From the NCBI RefSeq assembly GCF_018603435.1, contig NZ_CP075682.1, forward strand, positions 2,046,001-2,110,000: a stretch of 64,000 nt of DNA, given 5' to 3'. A program made the translations under genes and the position numbers. Within the stretch, counting starts at the first letter, position 1. Every line of letters starts with the position of its first letter. This document shows positions 26,432 through 33,509 of this stretch, piece after piece. Under the pieces are notes generated by a model. It was given only the letters and a program-made list of their open reading frames with translations, did no database searches and was not told the DNA's origin. This DNA is from Chryseobacterium sp. ZHDP1. Lineage in GTDB: Bacteria > Bacteroidota > Bacteroidia > Flavobacteriales > Weeksellaceae.

Positions 26432-27379
26432 ATGAAATCATTGAAAGTTGTATTTTTAGGAACTCCGGAGTTTGCCAAAGCTTCTCTGGAAGCCATTCAT
26501 CATTCTCATCACGAAGTTGTGGGCGTTGTAACGGTTGCGGATAAAGCGAGCGGACGAGGACAGAAAATCAATCAGTCTCCGGTAAAAGTTTTTGCCGTAG
26601 AAAATAATCTTCCTGTTTTTCAGCCTGAAAAGCTTAGAAATCCCGAGTTTTTAGAGGAATTGAGAAAACTGGAAGCCGATGTTTTTGTAGTGGTCGCTTT
26701 CAGAATGATGCCGAAAGTTTTGTTTGAAATGCCAAAAATGGGAACTTTCAACCTTCATGCTTCTCTACTTCCCGATTACAGAGGTGCAGCACCCATCAAT
26801 TACGCAATTATCAACGGAGAAGAAAAATCCGGAGCTACAACGTTTTTTATCAATGAAAAAATTGATGAAGGAAATATTCTGCTTCAGGAAGAACTTCCCA
26901 TTTTACCGGACGAAAACGCAGGAAGCCTTCATGACAGACTCATGGAAATGGGCTCTGAACTCGTGGTAAGAACATTAAACGGATTGGCAGAAAACTCAAT
27001 TACAGAAAAACCACAGCCGGAAGTTGAGCATCCGAAAAATGCATTTAAAATTTTTAAAGAAGATACAAGAATCGACTGGACAAAAAATTCGAAAGAAATT
27101 CATCAGTTTATTTTGGGAATGTCTCCTTATCCTGCAGCTTTCACCACTTTAAAGATAGGCGAGGAAGAAAAAGGGCTTAAAATTTTCGGTGGGAAATTTG
27201 AAATTTCGGATCATGGAAAAACAGCCGGAAGTTTGGAAATCTCTAAAAACGGATTTAAGATTTTTACCCAAGACGGAGAATATTTTCCATCAGAATTACA
27301 GCTTGAAGGAAAAAAGAGAATGAACATAAAAGATTTTCTGAACGGTTTCAGGAATTTCGACGAAATAAAAATGGCTTGA
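26432..27379 (+). CDS. fmt: Methionyl-tRNA formyltransferase
   Basis: Formylates initiator Met-tRNA with 10-formyltetrahydrofolate. Length 315 is standard. N-terminal catalytic domain: VVFLGTPEFAKASLE, the active-site Asn and His in TFNLHASLLPDYRGAAPINYA, and the Asp in INEKIDEGNILL. The C-terminal tRNA-binding domain includes RIDWTKNSKEIHQFI and GMSPYPAAFT. The last eight codons, including the stop, form one arm of a perfect hairpin (27356-27407). Confidence 0.95.
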   Translation: MKSLKVVFLGTPEFAKASLEAIHHSHHEVVGVVTVADKASGRGQKINQSPVKVFAVENNLPVFQPEKLRNPEFLEELRKLEADVFVVVAFRMMPKVLFEMPKMGTFNLHASLLPDYRGAAPINYAIINGEEKSGATTFFINEKIDEGNILLQEELPILPDENAGSLHDRLMEMGSELVVRTLNGLAENSITEKPQPEVEHPKNAFKIFKEDTRIDWTKNSKEIHQFILGMSPYPAAFTTLKIGEEEKGLKIFGGKFEISDHGKTAGSLEISKNGFKIFTQDGEYFPSELQLEGKKRMNIKDFLNGFRNFDEIKMA

Positions 27380-27407
27380 GAAATCAAGCCATTTTTATTT
27401 CGTCGAA
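27356..27407 (+). terminator. 24-bp perfect hairpin with GAAA loop at the fmt stop
   Basis: Left arm 27356-27379 (TTCGACGAAATA then AAAATGGCTTGA) pairs without mismatch to 27384-27407, leaving GAAA as the loop. The left arm holds the last codons and the stop of fmt. It has only five T inside the right arm rather than a clean T-tail, so it may act as a terminator at an inner position or as a 3' stabiliser. The convergent ribB gene ends about 90 bases further on. Confidence 0.8.
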
Positions 27408-27495
27408 GTGAATTGTCAACAGTGAATTCACTTCATTATCAATTTTAGCATTGTATTCACTTGCAGAGCAAAATTGACCATTCACAATTCACATT

Positions 27496-28617
27496 TTATA
27501 GCTGCACCATTTCAGTTACCTCAACATCATATCCGCCAACCTGCGGCTTCACATTAGGATTCTGGGTAATTACTTTAAATTTATTAATTCCCAGATTTTT
27601 AAGAATTTGAGTTCCGATTCCGTAATCTCTGTAATTGAATGCCAAAGTCGGATGCTGCTGTTGTCCGTCCTGATAATTAAGAAACTGCTGTAGTTTTCTT
27701 AATGTATTTTCAGAGTTTGAAACATTATTAATGAAAACAATGGCTCCTTTTCCTGCTGCATTTACCATAGAGGTTACTTTTTCCAACTGAGGTTTTTCTC
27801 CGTTATTCAGTCTCGTTAACACATCAAAATAAGAATCTGATGACTGAACTCTTACCAAAACAGGCTCATCAACCGTCCATGAACCTTTGGTTAAAGCAAA
27901 ATGGATCTGATCGTTGGATGTTTCTCTGAAAGCAAAGAAATCATAATCTCCGTAAGCGGTTTTTACTTTTCTTTCTTCAATTCTTTCAATAAGATTTCCT
28001 TTTTTAAGCTGATAATGAATTAAATCTTCAATGGAAACTATTTTCATATCATGTTTCTGTGCAAAAGCATAAAGCTCCGGCAAACGCGACATAGAACCGT
28101 CTTCATTCATGATTTCACAGATTACCCCTCCTTCTTTAAGACCGGCAAGACAAGTTAAATCTATTGCAGCTTCTGTGTGCCCGGCTCTTTTCAGAACACC
28201 TCCTTTTTTGGCTCTTAAAGGAAAAATATGACCGGGACGCATGAAATCTGTCGGCTTGGATTTTTCATCCATCAGAGCCAGAATGGTTTTTGCTCTGTCG
28301 CTTGCAGAAATTCCGGTAGAAGTTCCGTTTCCTAATAGGTCTACAGAAACGGTGAAAGCTGTTTCTTTCGGATCACTGCTTCGGCTTACCATTACTTCAA
28401 GACCAAGCTCATCACATCTTTTTTCAGGAAGCGGCATACAGATAAGCCCTCTTCCGTGAAGTGCCATAAAGTTAATAATTTCAGGTGTTGTAAGCTCTGC
28501 CGCACAAAGAAAATCGCCTTCGTTTTCTCTGTCTTCATCATCCACTACTATGATTATTTTACCATTTTTAAGGTCTTCTATCGCCTCTGGAATAGTATTT
28601 AACTTAATATCAGACAT
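27496..28617 (-). CDS. ribB: 3,4-dihydroxy-2-butanone 4-phosphate synthase with degenerate GTP cyclohydrolase II domain
   Basis: Riboflavin pathway enzyme; 373 residues with the two-domain layout of RibBA. Residues 1-200 keep a complete synthase: VVDDEDRENEGDF (metal and substrate site), GRGLICMP, GHIFPLRA, and RAGHTEAAIDL. In the second domain, where cyclohydrolase II has the zinc cysteines (GDVFGSxRCDCG), this protein reads VRVQSSDSYFDVLTRLN with no Cys, and the catalytic RQEGRGIGL is replaced by AAGKGAIVFIN; RDYGIGTQIL survives. The second domain is therefore probably inactive, as in RibBX-type proteins, and a separate RibA should exist elsewhere. It is an independent unit with its own -7 box. 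Confidence 0.9.
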   Translation of the reverse strand: MSDIKLNTIPEAIEDLKNGKIIIVVDDEDRENEGDFLCAAELTTPEIINFMALHGRGLICMPLPEKRCDELGLEVMVSRSSDPKETAFTVSVDLLGNGTSTGISASDRAKTILALMDEKSKPTDFMRPGHIFPLRAKKGGVLKRAGHTEAAIDLTCLAGLKEGGVICEIMNEDGSMSRLPELYAFAQKHDMKIVSIEDLIHYQLKKGNLIERIEERKVKTAYGDYDFFAFRETSNDQIHFALTKGSWTVDEPVLVRVQSSDSYFDVLTRLNNGEKPQLEKVTSMVNAAGKGAIVFINNVSNSENTLRKLQQFLNYQDGQQQHPTLAFNYRDYGIGTQILKNLGINKFKVITQNPNVKPQVGGYDVEVTEMVQL

Positions 28618-28637
28618 TTTTACTTTTTAAATTTTTG

Positions 28638-28645
28638 CAAAGATA
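28638..28645 (-). promoter_or_regulatory. -7 element (TATCTTTG) for ribB
   Basis: Minus-strand TAnnTTTG match, 20 bases upstream of the ATG at 28617. No FMN riboswitch is visible between it and the start. Confidence 0.55.
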
Positions 28646-28685
28646 CTTATAAAAATATGCATCTCCCAATATTATAAATTCTTTA

Positions 28686-29690
28686 TTATTCGCCAAATAC
28701 GGAGTTTTTAGCTTTTCTGAAAATATGATAAGACTCCAGTCTTTTCTGATGGTCGTAAATATGAGAATTAATCATCAGTTCGTCCACATTAAATTTTTCC
28801 TGAAAACCTTTCAATTTCTCTTCTATTTCACTCTGATCTCCAATGAAAGTGTATCTCAGTTTCTGCAACACCATGGATTTTTCCATGGGCGACCAGATGT
28901 CGTCCATATCATCAACCGGCGGCGCAAAAGGCTTTCTGTCGTTTCTTACAATATTAATGAAAGCCTGAAACAAAGTTGTCGACATTTTATGCGCTTCTTC
29001 CGAAGTTTCCGCAGCAATTCCGTTGACACAGGCAATGATATAAGGTTGGTCTAAGTATTTTGACGGTTCAAAATGTTCTCTGTAAATATTGAAAGCCATT
29101 TCCATCTGCTCCGGCGCAAAATGTCCCGCAAAAGCATACGGAAGTCCCAATTCCGCGGCTAGAAATGCACTATCTGTACTGGAACCTAAGATATACATCG
29201 GAATATCCAGTCCTTCTCCCGGAATGGCACGAACCAAGGCATCACGGTTTTCTTTGGAAAAATATTTCTGTAATTCTAAAATCTGTCTTGGAAACTGTTT
29301 GTTGATCATTGCCGGATTTCTTCCTAAAGCCTGAGCGGTTAAACCATCAGTTCCCGGAGCTCTTCCCAAACCAAGATCAATTCTTCCGGGAAAAAGTGAT
29401 TCAAGGGTTCCGAACTGTTCGGCAATCACTAATGAACTGTGGTTCGGAAGCATAATTCCTCCGGAGCCCACTCTTATTTTTTTGGTTCCGTTGGCGATAA
29501 AACCAATCAGAACGGAGGTTGCAGAACTGGCAATGCTTTCCATATTGTGGTGTTCGGCAAGCCAGAATCTTTTATAATCTAAATGTTCAGCATGGATTGC
29601 TAAAGACAAGCTGTCCTGAAAGGTATCATGAACAGTTTTCCCCTGTTTTACGGGAGCAAGATCCAATACTGATATTTCAAAATTTTTCAT
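28686..29690 (-). CDS. LLM class flavin-dependent oxidoreductase (luciferase-like)
   Basis: Cytoplasmic FMN-dependent monooxygenase-like protein of 334 residues with the bacterial luciferase TIM-barrel fold. Family features: an N-terminal VLDLAPV strand, [41 protein letters not shown], the Gly/Arg-rich [24 protein letters not shown]-like strand [18 protein letters not shown], and a C-terminal [14 protein letters not shown]. Members oxidise diverse small molecules; the substrate cannot be told here. It is transcribed before ribB on the same strand with a 68-base gap, but ribB has its own -7 box. Confidence 0.9.
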   Translation of the reverse strand: MKNFEISVLDLAPVKQGKTVHDTFQDSLSLAIHAEHLDYKRFWLAEHHNMESIASSATSVLIGFIANGTKKIRVGSGGIMLPNHSSLVIAEQFGTLESLFPGRIDLGLGRAPGTDGLTAQALGRNPAMINKQFPRQILELQKYFSKENRDALVRAIPGEGLDIPMYILGSSTDSAFLAAELGLPYAFAGHFAPEQMEMAFNIYREHFEPSKYLDQPYIIACVNGIAAETSEEAHKMSTTLFQAFINIVRNDRKPFAPPVDDMDDIWSPMEKSMVLQKLRYTFIGDQSEIEEKLKGFQEKFNVDELMINSHIYDHQKRLESYHIFRKAKNSVFGE

Positions 29691-29888
29691 ATCGGGATAT
29701 TCTGTTTAGACAAAAGCATTTCGTAAACTTTTGTCGGTTTCATTATTTTAAATTTTACGCAACAAAGATAAGACTAATAAACTGCATTAGTTACTTTTTG
29801 TAATCGATAGGATTAATGGTGAGGTTCAGGGAAAAACTATGAGAAATCAGGCTAATATTAAATTGCTTTTTTGAATAATCACTTTTTG

Positions 29889-29896
29889 TATATTTG
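29889..29896 (+). promoter_or_regulatory. -7 element (TATATTTG) of the 29.9-31.6 kb accessory unit
   Basis: TAnnTTTG match 27 bases before the ATG at 29924. Confidence 0.55.
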
Positions 29897-29923
29897 GTAT
29901 TGATTTCAATTCAAAATTTAACC

Positions 29924-30430
29924 ATGAAAAAACTCTTATTTCTTATTATCATTTTAATTTTTACAGGAAAAATATTTTCTCAAAAAAAACTGAATATTCC
30001 TACTACATTTCCCACCGAATATGGAACATTTACTTTTCCTTTAGGTTCAAAAATTATTTTAGAACTGAAAGAAAATGGCAATAAATATGAATACCGCGTT
30101 TTGAGCATGGAACCTTATAAAGAATATTATCCTTTAAGTAAGGAGAAGGATATTTTCTCAAAAGATATTAAAGAAAATACGATTGAAGTTTTTTTCACAG
30201 GAGCTTACTATAACGAAGGGAAGGAAGATAAAGACTGGAAATCTCTTTTATCTTTAAAAAGCAATGTAAAAACATCTTTAATCTATAAAGCGGATATAAA
30301 ATATTATTTCAAGGATGAATTTGAAAACACCTCTATTTCAGGAGTTTTTCCCAAGGCGAAAATGAATGAAATATGGGGGCATAAAATTGATTTCATTACT
30401 TTATATGACTTTGAGAAATTAAAAAGATAA
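29924..30430 (+). CDS. Secreted protein of unknown function
   Basis: A 168-residue exported protein. I start at ATG 29924 because it begins a good signal peptide (KKLLFLIIILIFTGKIFSQ); the open frame to a TTG at 29894 overlaps the promoter. The mature part is strand-rich and Lys/Glu-rich (YGTFTFPLGSKIILELKENG, NKYEYRVLSMEP) with no Cys and no family I recognise. It is 16 bases from the next gene and begins an AT-rich accessory group with two cytoplasmic genes. Confidence 0.75.
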   Translation: MKKLLFLIIILIFTGKIFSQKKLNIPTTFPTEYGTFTFPLGSKIILELKENGNKYEYRVLSMEPYKEYYPLSKEKDIFSKDIKENTIEVFFTGAYYNEGKEDKDWKSLLSLKSNVKTSLIYKADIKYYFKDEFENTSISGVFPKAKMNEIWGHKIDFITLYDFEKLKR

Positions 30431-30446
30431 GATCAATAATTAAAAC

Positions 30447-30902
30447 ATGAAATCAAAAATAAGGTATATCGAAAACAAATCTTCCGGTCATCACGGATCT
30501 GCGTGGATTGGTTGGGTTGAATTTTCAAAATCCGGACAAACGGTATATTTCAATAATAAGGCTCTTAAAAAACTTAAAATTCCCGGCATTTCGGGAAATC
30601 ATTTTGATATTGAAACGGGCGAAGAATATTGGGTTTCCGGAGTGAAGAAAAATGGACAGGACAGACATCAACTTGGCGGCGGAAAGATTATGATCGACAG
30701 AAAATCTGTTCCTGAATATTTAAAACTCGTTGATTTTACTGTTTTAGATGAAAATACATATACGCTGATTGATTTTGCAAAAACCGATAAGCAAAGATTT
30801 AATGAAATAGAAAATGAAGAAATATTCTTCAAAGATACAAGTCGTCATTCAAGTTATTATGACAACAATCAACGGAAATTAATTTTAAACAGAGACTATT
30901 GA
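30447..30902 (+). CDS. Hypothetical cytoplasmic protein upstream of the EEP-type gene
   Basis: A 151-residue protein with no signal peptide. The N-terminal half is distinctive: ENKSSGHHGSAWIGWVEFSK and GQTVYFNNKALKK, then GNHFDIETGEEYWVSGVKKN and DRHQLGGGKIMIDRKS, a pattern of short strands with conserved-looking His, Trp and Gly. I have seen no function for it. Its stop codon TGA overlaps the TTG start of the next gene (shared TTGA), so the two are probably translationally coupled and may act together. Confidence 0.75.
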   Translation: MKSKIRYIENKSSGHHGSAWIGWVEFSKSGQTVYFNNKALKKLKIPGISGNHFDIETGEEYWVSGVKKNGQDRHQLGGGKIMIDRKSVPEYLKLVDFTVLDENTYTLIDFAKTDKQRFNEIENEEIFFKDTSRHSSYYDNNQRKLILNRDY

Positions 30903-31591
30903 AAATTGCAACCCTCAACATCGATTGGGCAAGAAAAAAGAATTCTTCAGGAACCGCGGAATTTCTTAATCAGTTTGATTTCGATTTCCTTATTCTTACG
31001 GAAGCCATTGATCTTGATCTTCAAAATTTTCCGTATCAATATCTCTGTTCGCCGATTCCTGAGAACACCGTTTATGAAAATCTCAATTATTCGGAATATT
31101 TAAAAGGAGAAAAAGCTTTCCGGACAGTTTTGTACTCTAAAATTCCTTATTCGAAAAAATATGCTGTAACGGATGAAAAAACTAATCTCGCTTTGGAATT
31201 TGAAACAGAATTGGGAAAAATTGTTTTCTACTGTACGATTATCGGAACTTGGTTTAACCGAAAACCTTTTGTTGATATCGAATTGCAGAATACCATCCAC
31301 GACTGTCGAAAAATTTATGCAGAGAACAAAAATATTTTTATCGTTGGTGATTTTAATACATCATTCAGAAAAGGAGAAGAACAATTTTCAATTAATTTAA
31401 AAACAACAGAAGCTTTAAAAAATCTTTTTGAAGAACTGAATATCATCCCTGTAACTTCAGAAATTAAAGAAAATATCGATCACATTATCATTCCGAAAGT
31501 TTTTTCACCCAATACAGAATTCAGAATTTTTGTGGATAAAAATGTGGTGAGTGATCATAAAGGCATTTCTATTTCGGTGAAAAAAATTTAA
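30899..31591 (+). CDS. Endonuclease/exonuclease/phosphatase (EEP) family protein
   Basis: A 230-residue protein of the EEP superfamily of metal-dependent phosphohydrolases (nucleases, phosphatases). Signature points in order: KIATLNIDWAR (Asn), DFDFLILTEAIDL (metal-binding Glu), FIVGDFNTSF (Asp and Asn), and VVSDHKGISISV at the C terminus (Asp-His). All expected catalytic positions are therefore present. It lacks a signal peptide, so it acts in the cytoplasm. The start is TTG at 30899, overlapping the stop of the preceding gene in a TTGA junction; no ATG in frame is suitable nearby. DNA, RNA or a small phosphoester could be the substrate. Confidence 0.85.
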   Translation: MKIATLNIDWARKKNSSGTAEFLNQFDFDFLILTEAIDLDLQNFPYQYLCSPIPENTVYENLNYSEYLKGEKAFRTVLYSKIPYSKKYAVTDEKTNLALEFETELGKIVFYCTIIGTWFNRKPFVDIELQNTIHDCRKIYAENKNIFIVGDFNTSFRKGEEQFSINLKTTEALKNLFEELNIIPVTSEIKENIDHIIIPKVFSPNTEFRIFVDKNVVSDHKGISISVKKI

Positions 31592-31652
31592 ATTCTATAC
31601 TATTTAATATATGCCATTTATGTTATATCTTTATTATTCTAAAAACTAAACG

Positions 31653-32453
31653 GTGAAAAAGAAAAGTGTAATCTTACTGCTTTTATTCATTATAAGCTGT
31701 GAAAAAATCAAAATTGTAAAAGAAACAACTGAAAACAGAGATTCACTGATTACAAACACAAATATTTTTTCAAAGACTGCTGAAGATAAACAGAAAAAAT
31801 ATGAAAGTCAAAAAATAAAAAATTTAAATTCAAAACATTATACAACACTCGATACTGTAGTGATACGTAATGAAAATGATTTTTTATTAAAACTGAGCAG
31901 ACAAGATTTCAACAAAATAATCGATAATCACCCTGAATTTTTCGATGAAATAATCCAAAGTCCAGATATTACTTACCGAAATTTTGGTTCAGATTTCAGC
32001 AGTGAAGCCGGACAAGATCAGTATTATAATCTGTATGCTTATTTTCTTGCACAAAAGAACGGAGTAGAAAAGAATGCCCGACATCGCAAAAAATTAATCA
32101 GAATTTACTCTGCTATCAATTCGATTTTTGGCTATCTCGCGAATGGCGGAACATTTTTCGGGCATCAGCAATCCCGCCTTGTTGCGAATGCTGAATATGC
32201 TGTCTATCTTCATTCTGAATCAGATAACAGTCAATCCAAAGATGAATATGATGTTTCAAAACAAAAGAAACTTTATATACAGTCTCTGAGACAAAGGATC
32301 GACGACGAGGTTAAAATTGATAAAGAATCTACAGCAAAGGAAAAAACTGAGCGGATTCAGGAGCTTAATGGATTTGTTAACGAAATTGACCTCTTAATTA
32401 CAAATCTATTTTATCTTCGATGTGCACAGCATTTTCAATATAATTACTACTAA
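31653..32453 (+). CDS. Lipoprotein of unknown function (GTG start)
   Basis: A 266-residue lipoprotein with the signal KKKSVILLLLFIISCEK (lipobox IISC). The mature part is helical and charged, with FGYLANGGTFFGHQQSRLVANAEYAV in the middle and a long Lys/Glu helix (QRIDDEVKIDKESTAKEKTE) near the C terminus that may form a coiled coil. It starts with GTG; no ATG gives the signal peptide. No family recognised. It is 61 bases after the EEP gene. Confidence 0.75.
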   Translation: MKKKSVILLLLFIISCEKIKIVKETTENRDSLITNTNIFSKTAEDKQKKYESQKIKNLNSKHYTTLDTVVIRNENDFLLKLSRQDFNKIIDNHPEFFDEIIQSPDITYRNFGSDFSSEAGQDQYYNLYAYFLAQKNGVEKNARHRKKLIRIYSAINSIFGYLANGGTFFGHQQSRLVANAEYAVYLHSESDNSQSKDEYDVSKQKKLYIQSLRQRIDDEVKIDKESTAKEKTERIQELNGFVNEIDLLITNLFYLRCAQHFQYNYY

Positions 32454-32514
32454 ATTTTCAAAAAATTCAGCAAAAGAAAAAATAACATATAACGATTAAA
32501 AAAAATAATTTAAA

Positions 32515-32952
32515 ATGAAAAGCATTTATCTACTTCTTTTATCCTTTCTGTTACTAAGCTGCAACTTTAACCAGTTTTACAAAGACCGGGAATCCGATAA
32601 AGCAGATGGTGAAAAAGTGCCGCAGAAGTTTTACTGGGAAATTCGATACGGTGGAAATCAGGATAATATTTTTAAGCTGTTCGGAGAAAAATTTTTCAGT
32701 GTAACGAGCAAAGAAAAACTTACAGAACTTTTAAATGTGACGGGACAGATCGGTCCTGTTGAGGAATATAATCTTTCTCACTGGGAAACAATGGTTGTAA
32801 AAGGCAGTAATCCCAAGAGTGAATATCTTTTCGTTTACGATGTGAAAAGAGGTACTGAAAAAACACAGGAAACCTTCACTCTGGAAAAAGATGAAAACGG
32901 CGATATCAAAATTGTAGGCTATCGTGTGAATCAGGATATGCTTAGCAAATAA
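32515..32952 (+). CDS. Lipoprotein of unknown function
   Basis: A 145-residue lipoprotein: signal KSIYLLLLSFLLLSCNF with the lipobox LLSC. The mature part holds charged strands and helices (QKFYWEIRYGGNQDNIFKLF, ETFTLEKDENGDIKIVGYRV) and no Cys. Same strand as the preceding lipoprotein gene, 61 bases away, and closed by a terminator. Function unknown. Confidence 0.78.
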   Translation: MKSIYLLLLSFLLLSCNFNQFYKDRESDKADGEKVPQKFYWEIRYGGNQDNIFKLFGEKFFSVTSKEKLTELLNVTGQIGPVEEYNLSHWETMVVKGSNPKSEYLFVYDVKRGTEKTQETFTLEKDENGDIKIVGYRVNQDMLSK

Positions 32953-32988
32953 AAAAGGTCAGTAATTTTATCAATTGCTGACCGTTTT
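32953..32988. terminator. Terminator between convergent lipoprotein and 33009 genes
   Basis: Stem GGTCAGTAATT/AATTGCTGACC (one G-T pair) with A-run on the left and T-run on the right, so it can act in both directions. Confidence 0.85.
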
Positions 32989-33008
32989 TACTTCTTCTCA
33001 GAAAACTT

Positions 33009-33380
33009 TTATTTTTCTTCGGTATACCGTTTAAAAACCTGTTTTTCTTTACCTTCCATTTTATTCTGAATCACCAAAACATCTTTAGTCAGTTCCTGAA
33101 TTTCAAATGTTTTTTCTTTTCCCAGTAACGTAATTTTCAGGTTTCCTTTGGTTCTTTCAATTTTATAAGGACCGGTCATTCCGCCAATCATTCCGTTGGA
33201 AGCCTGATCGATCATTTCAAGACTTGCCGTACTGTCTTTTTTAAAGGTGAATATTCCGGTAGAATTGCTGTTCGCAATGGATTTCTGCGACCATGAACCG
33301 ATAAGCAGATCATAATTGAATTTGGAACCGTGATCTGCATTCAGTAAAAATGCAAACAGAAAAGTAAATAAATATTTCAT
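33009..33380 (-). CDS. Secreted lipocalin-like small protein
   Basis: Exported 123-residue protein: signal KYLFTFLFAFLLNADHG, then LLIGSWSQKSIANSNSTGIF, the G-x-W pattern that opens lipocalin-like domains, and six or more strands (GIFTFKKDSTASLEMID, GPYKIERTKGNLKITLLG, FEIQELTKDVLVIQNKM) consistent with a small barrel. The final part is basic. The family call is by pattern only; lipocalin-like proteins bind small hydrophobic molecules, but no ligand can be named. It has its own position between two terminators. Confidence 0.65.
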   Translation of the reverse strand: MKYLFTFLFAFLLNADHGSKFNYDLLIGSWSQKSIANSNSTGIFTFKKDSTASLEMIDQASNGMIGGMTGPYKIERTKGNLKITLLGKEKTFEIQELTKDVLVIQNKMEGKEKQVFKRYTEEK

Positions 33381-33450
33381 TGTGATGAGGATTTAAGACC
33401 TAAAAATACAAAAATTCATCTGGATTTTATTCTTCCAAAATTTTATGATA

Positions 33451-33486
33451 AAAAAACCTCACAGGTTTTAAAAACCTGTGAGGTTT
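33451..33486 (-). terminator. Terminator of the Pif1-like helicase gene
   Basis: Perfect stem AACCTCACAGGTTTT with its complement and a U-run on the minus strand; it lies between the helicase stop at 33510 and the next gene. Confidence 0.85.
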
Positions 33487-33509
33487 GTGGCTGATAAATC
33501 AGCAATATT

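Noticed and set aside
27496..28617. Simple bifunctional RibBA
   Set aside because: The cyclohydrolase II zinc Cys and catalytic motif are missing, so only the synthase activity is supported.
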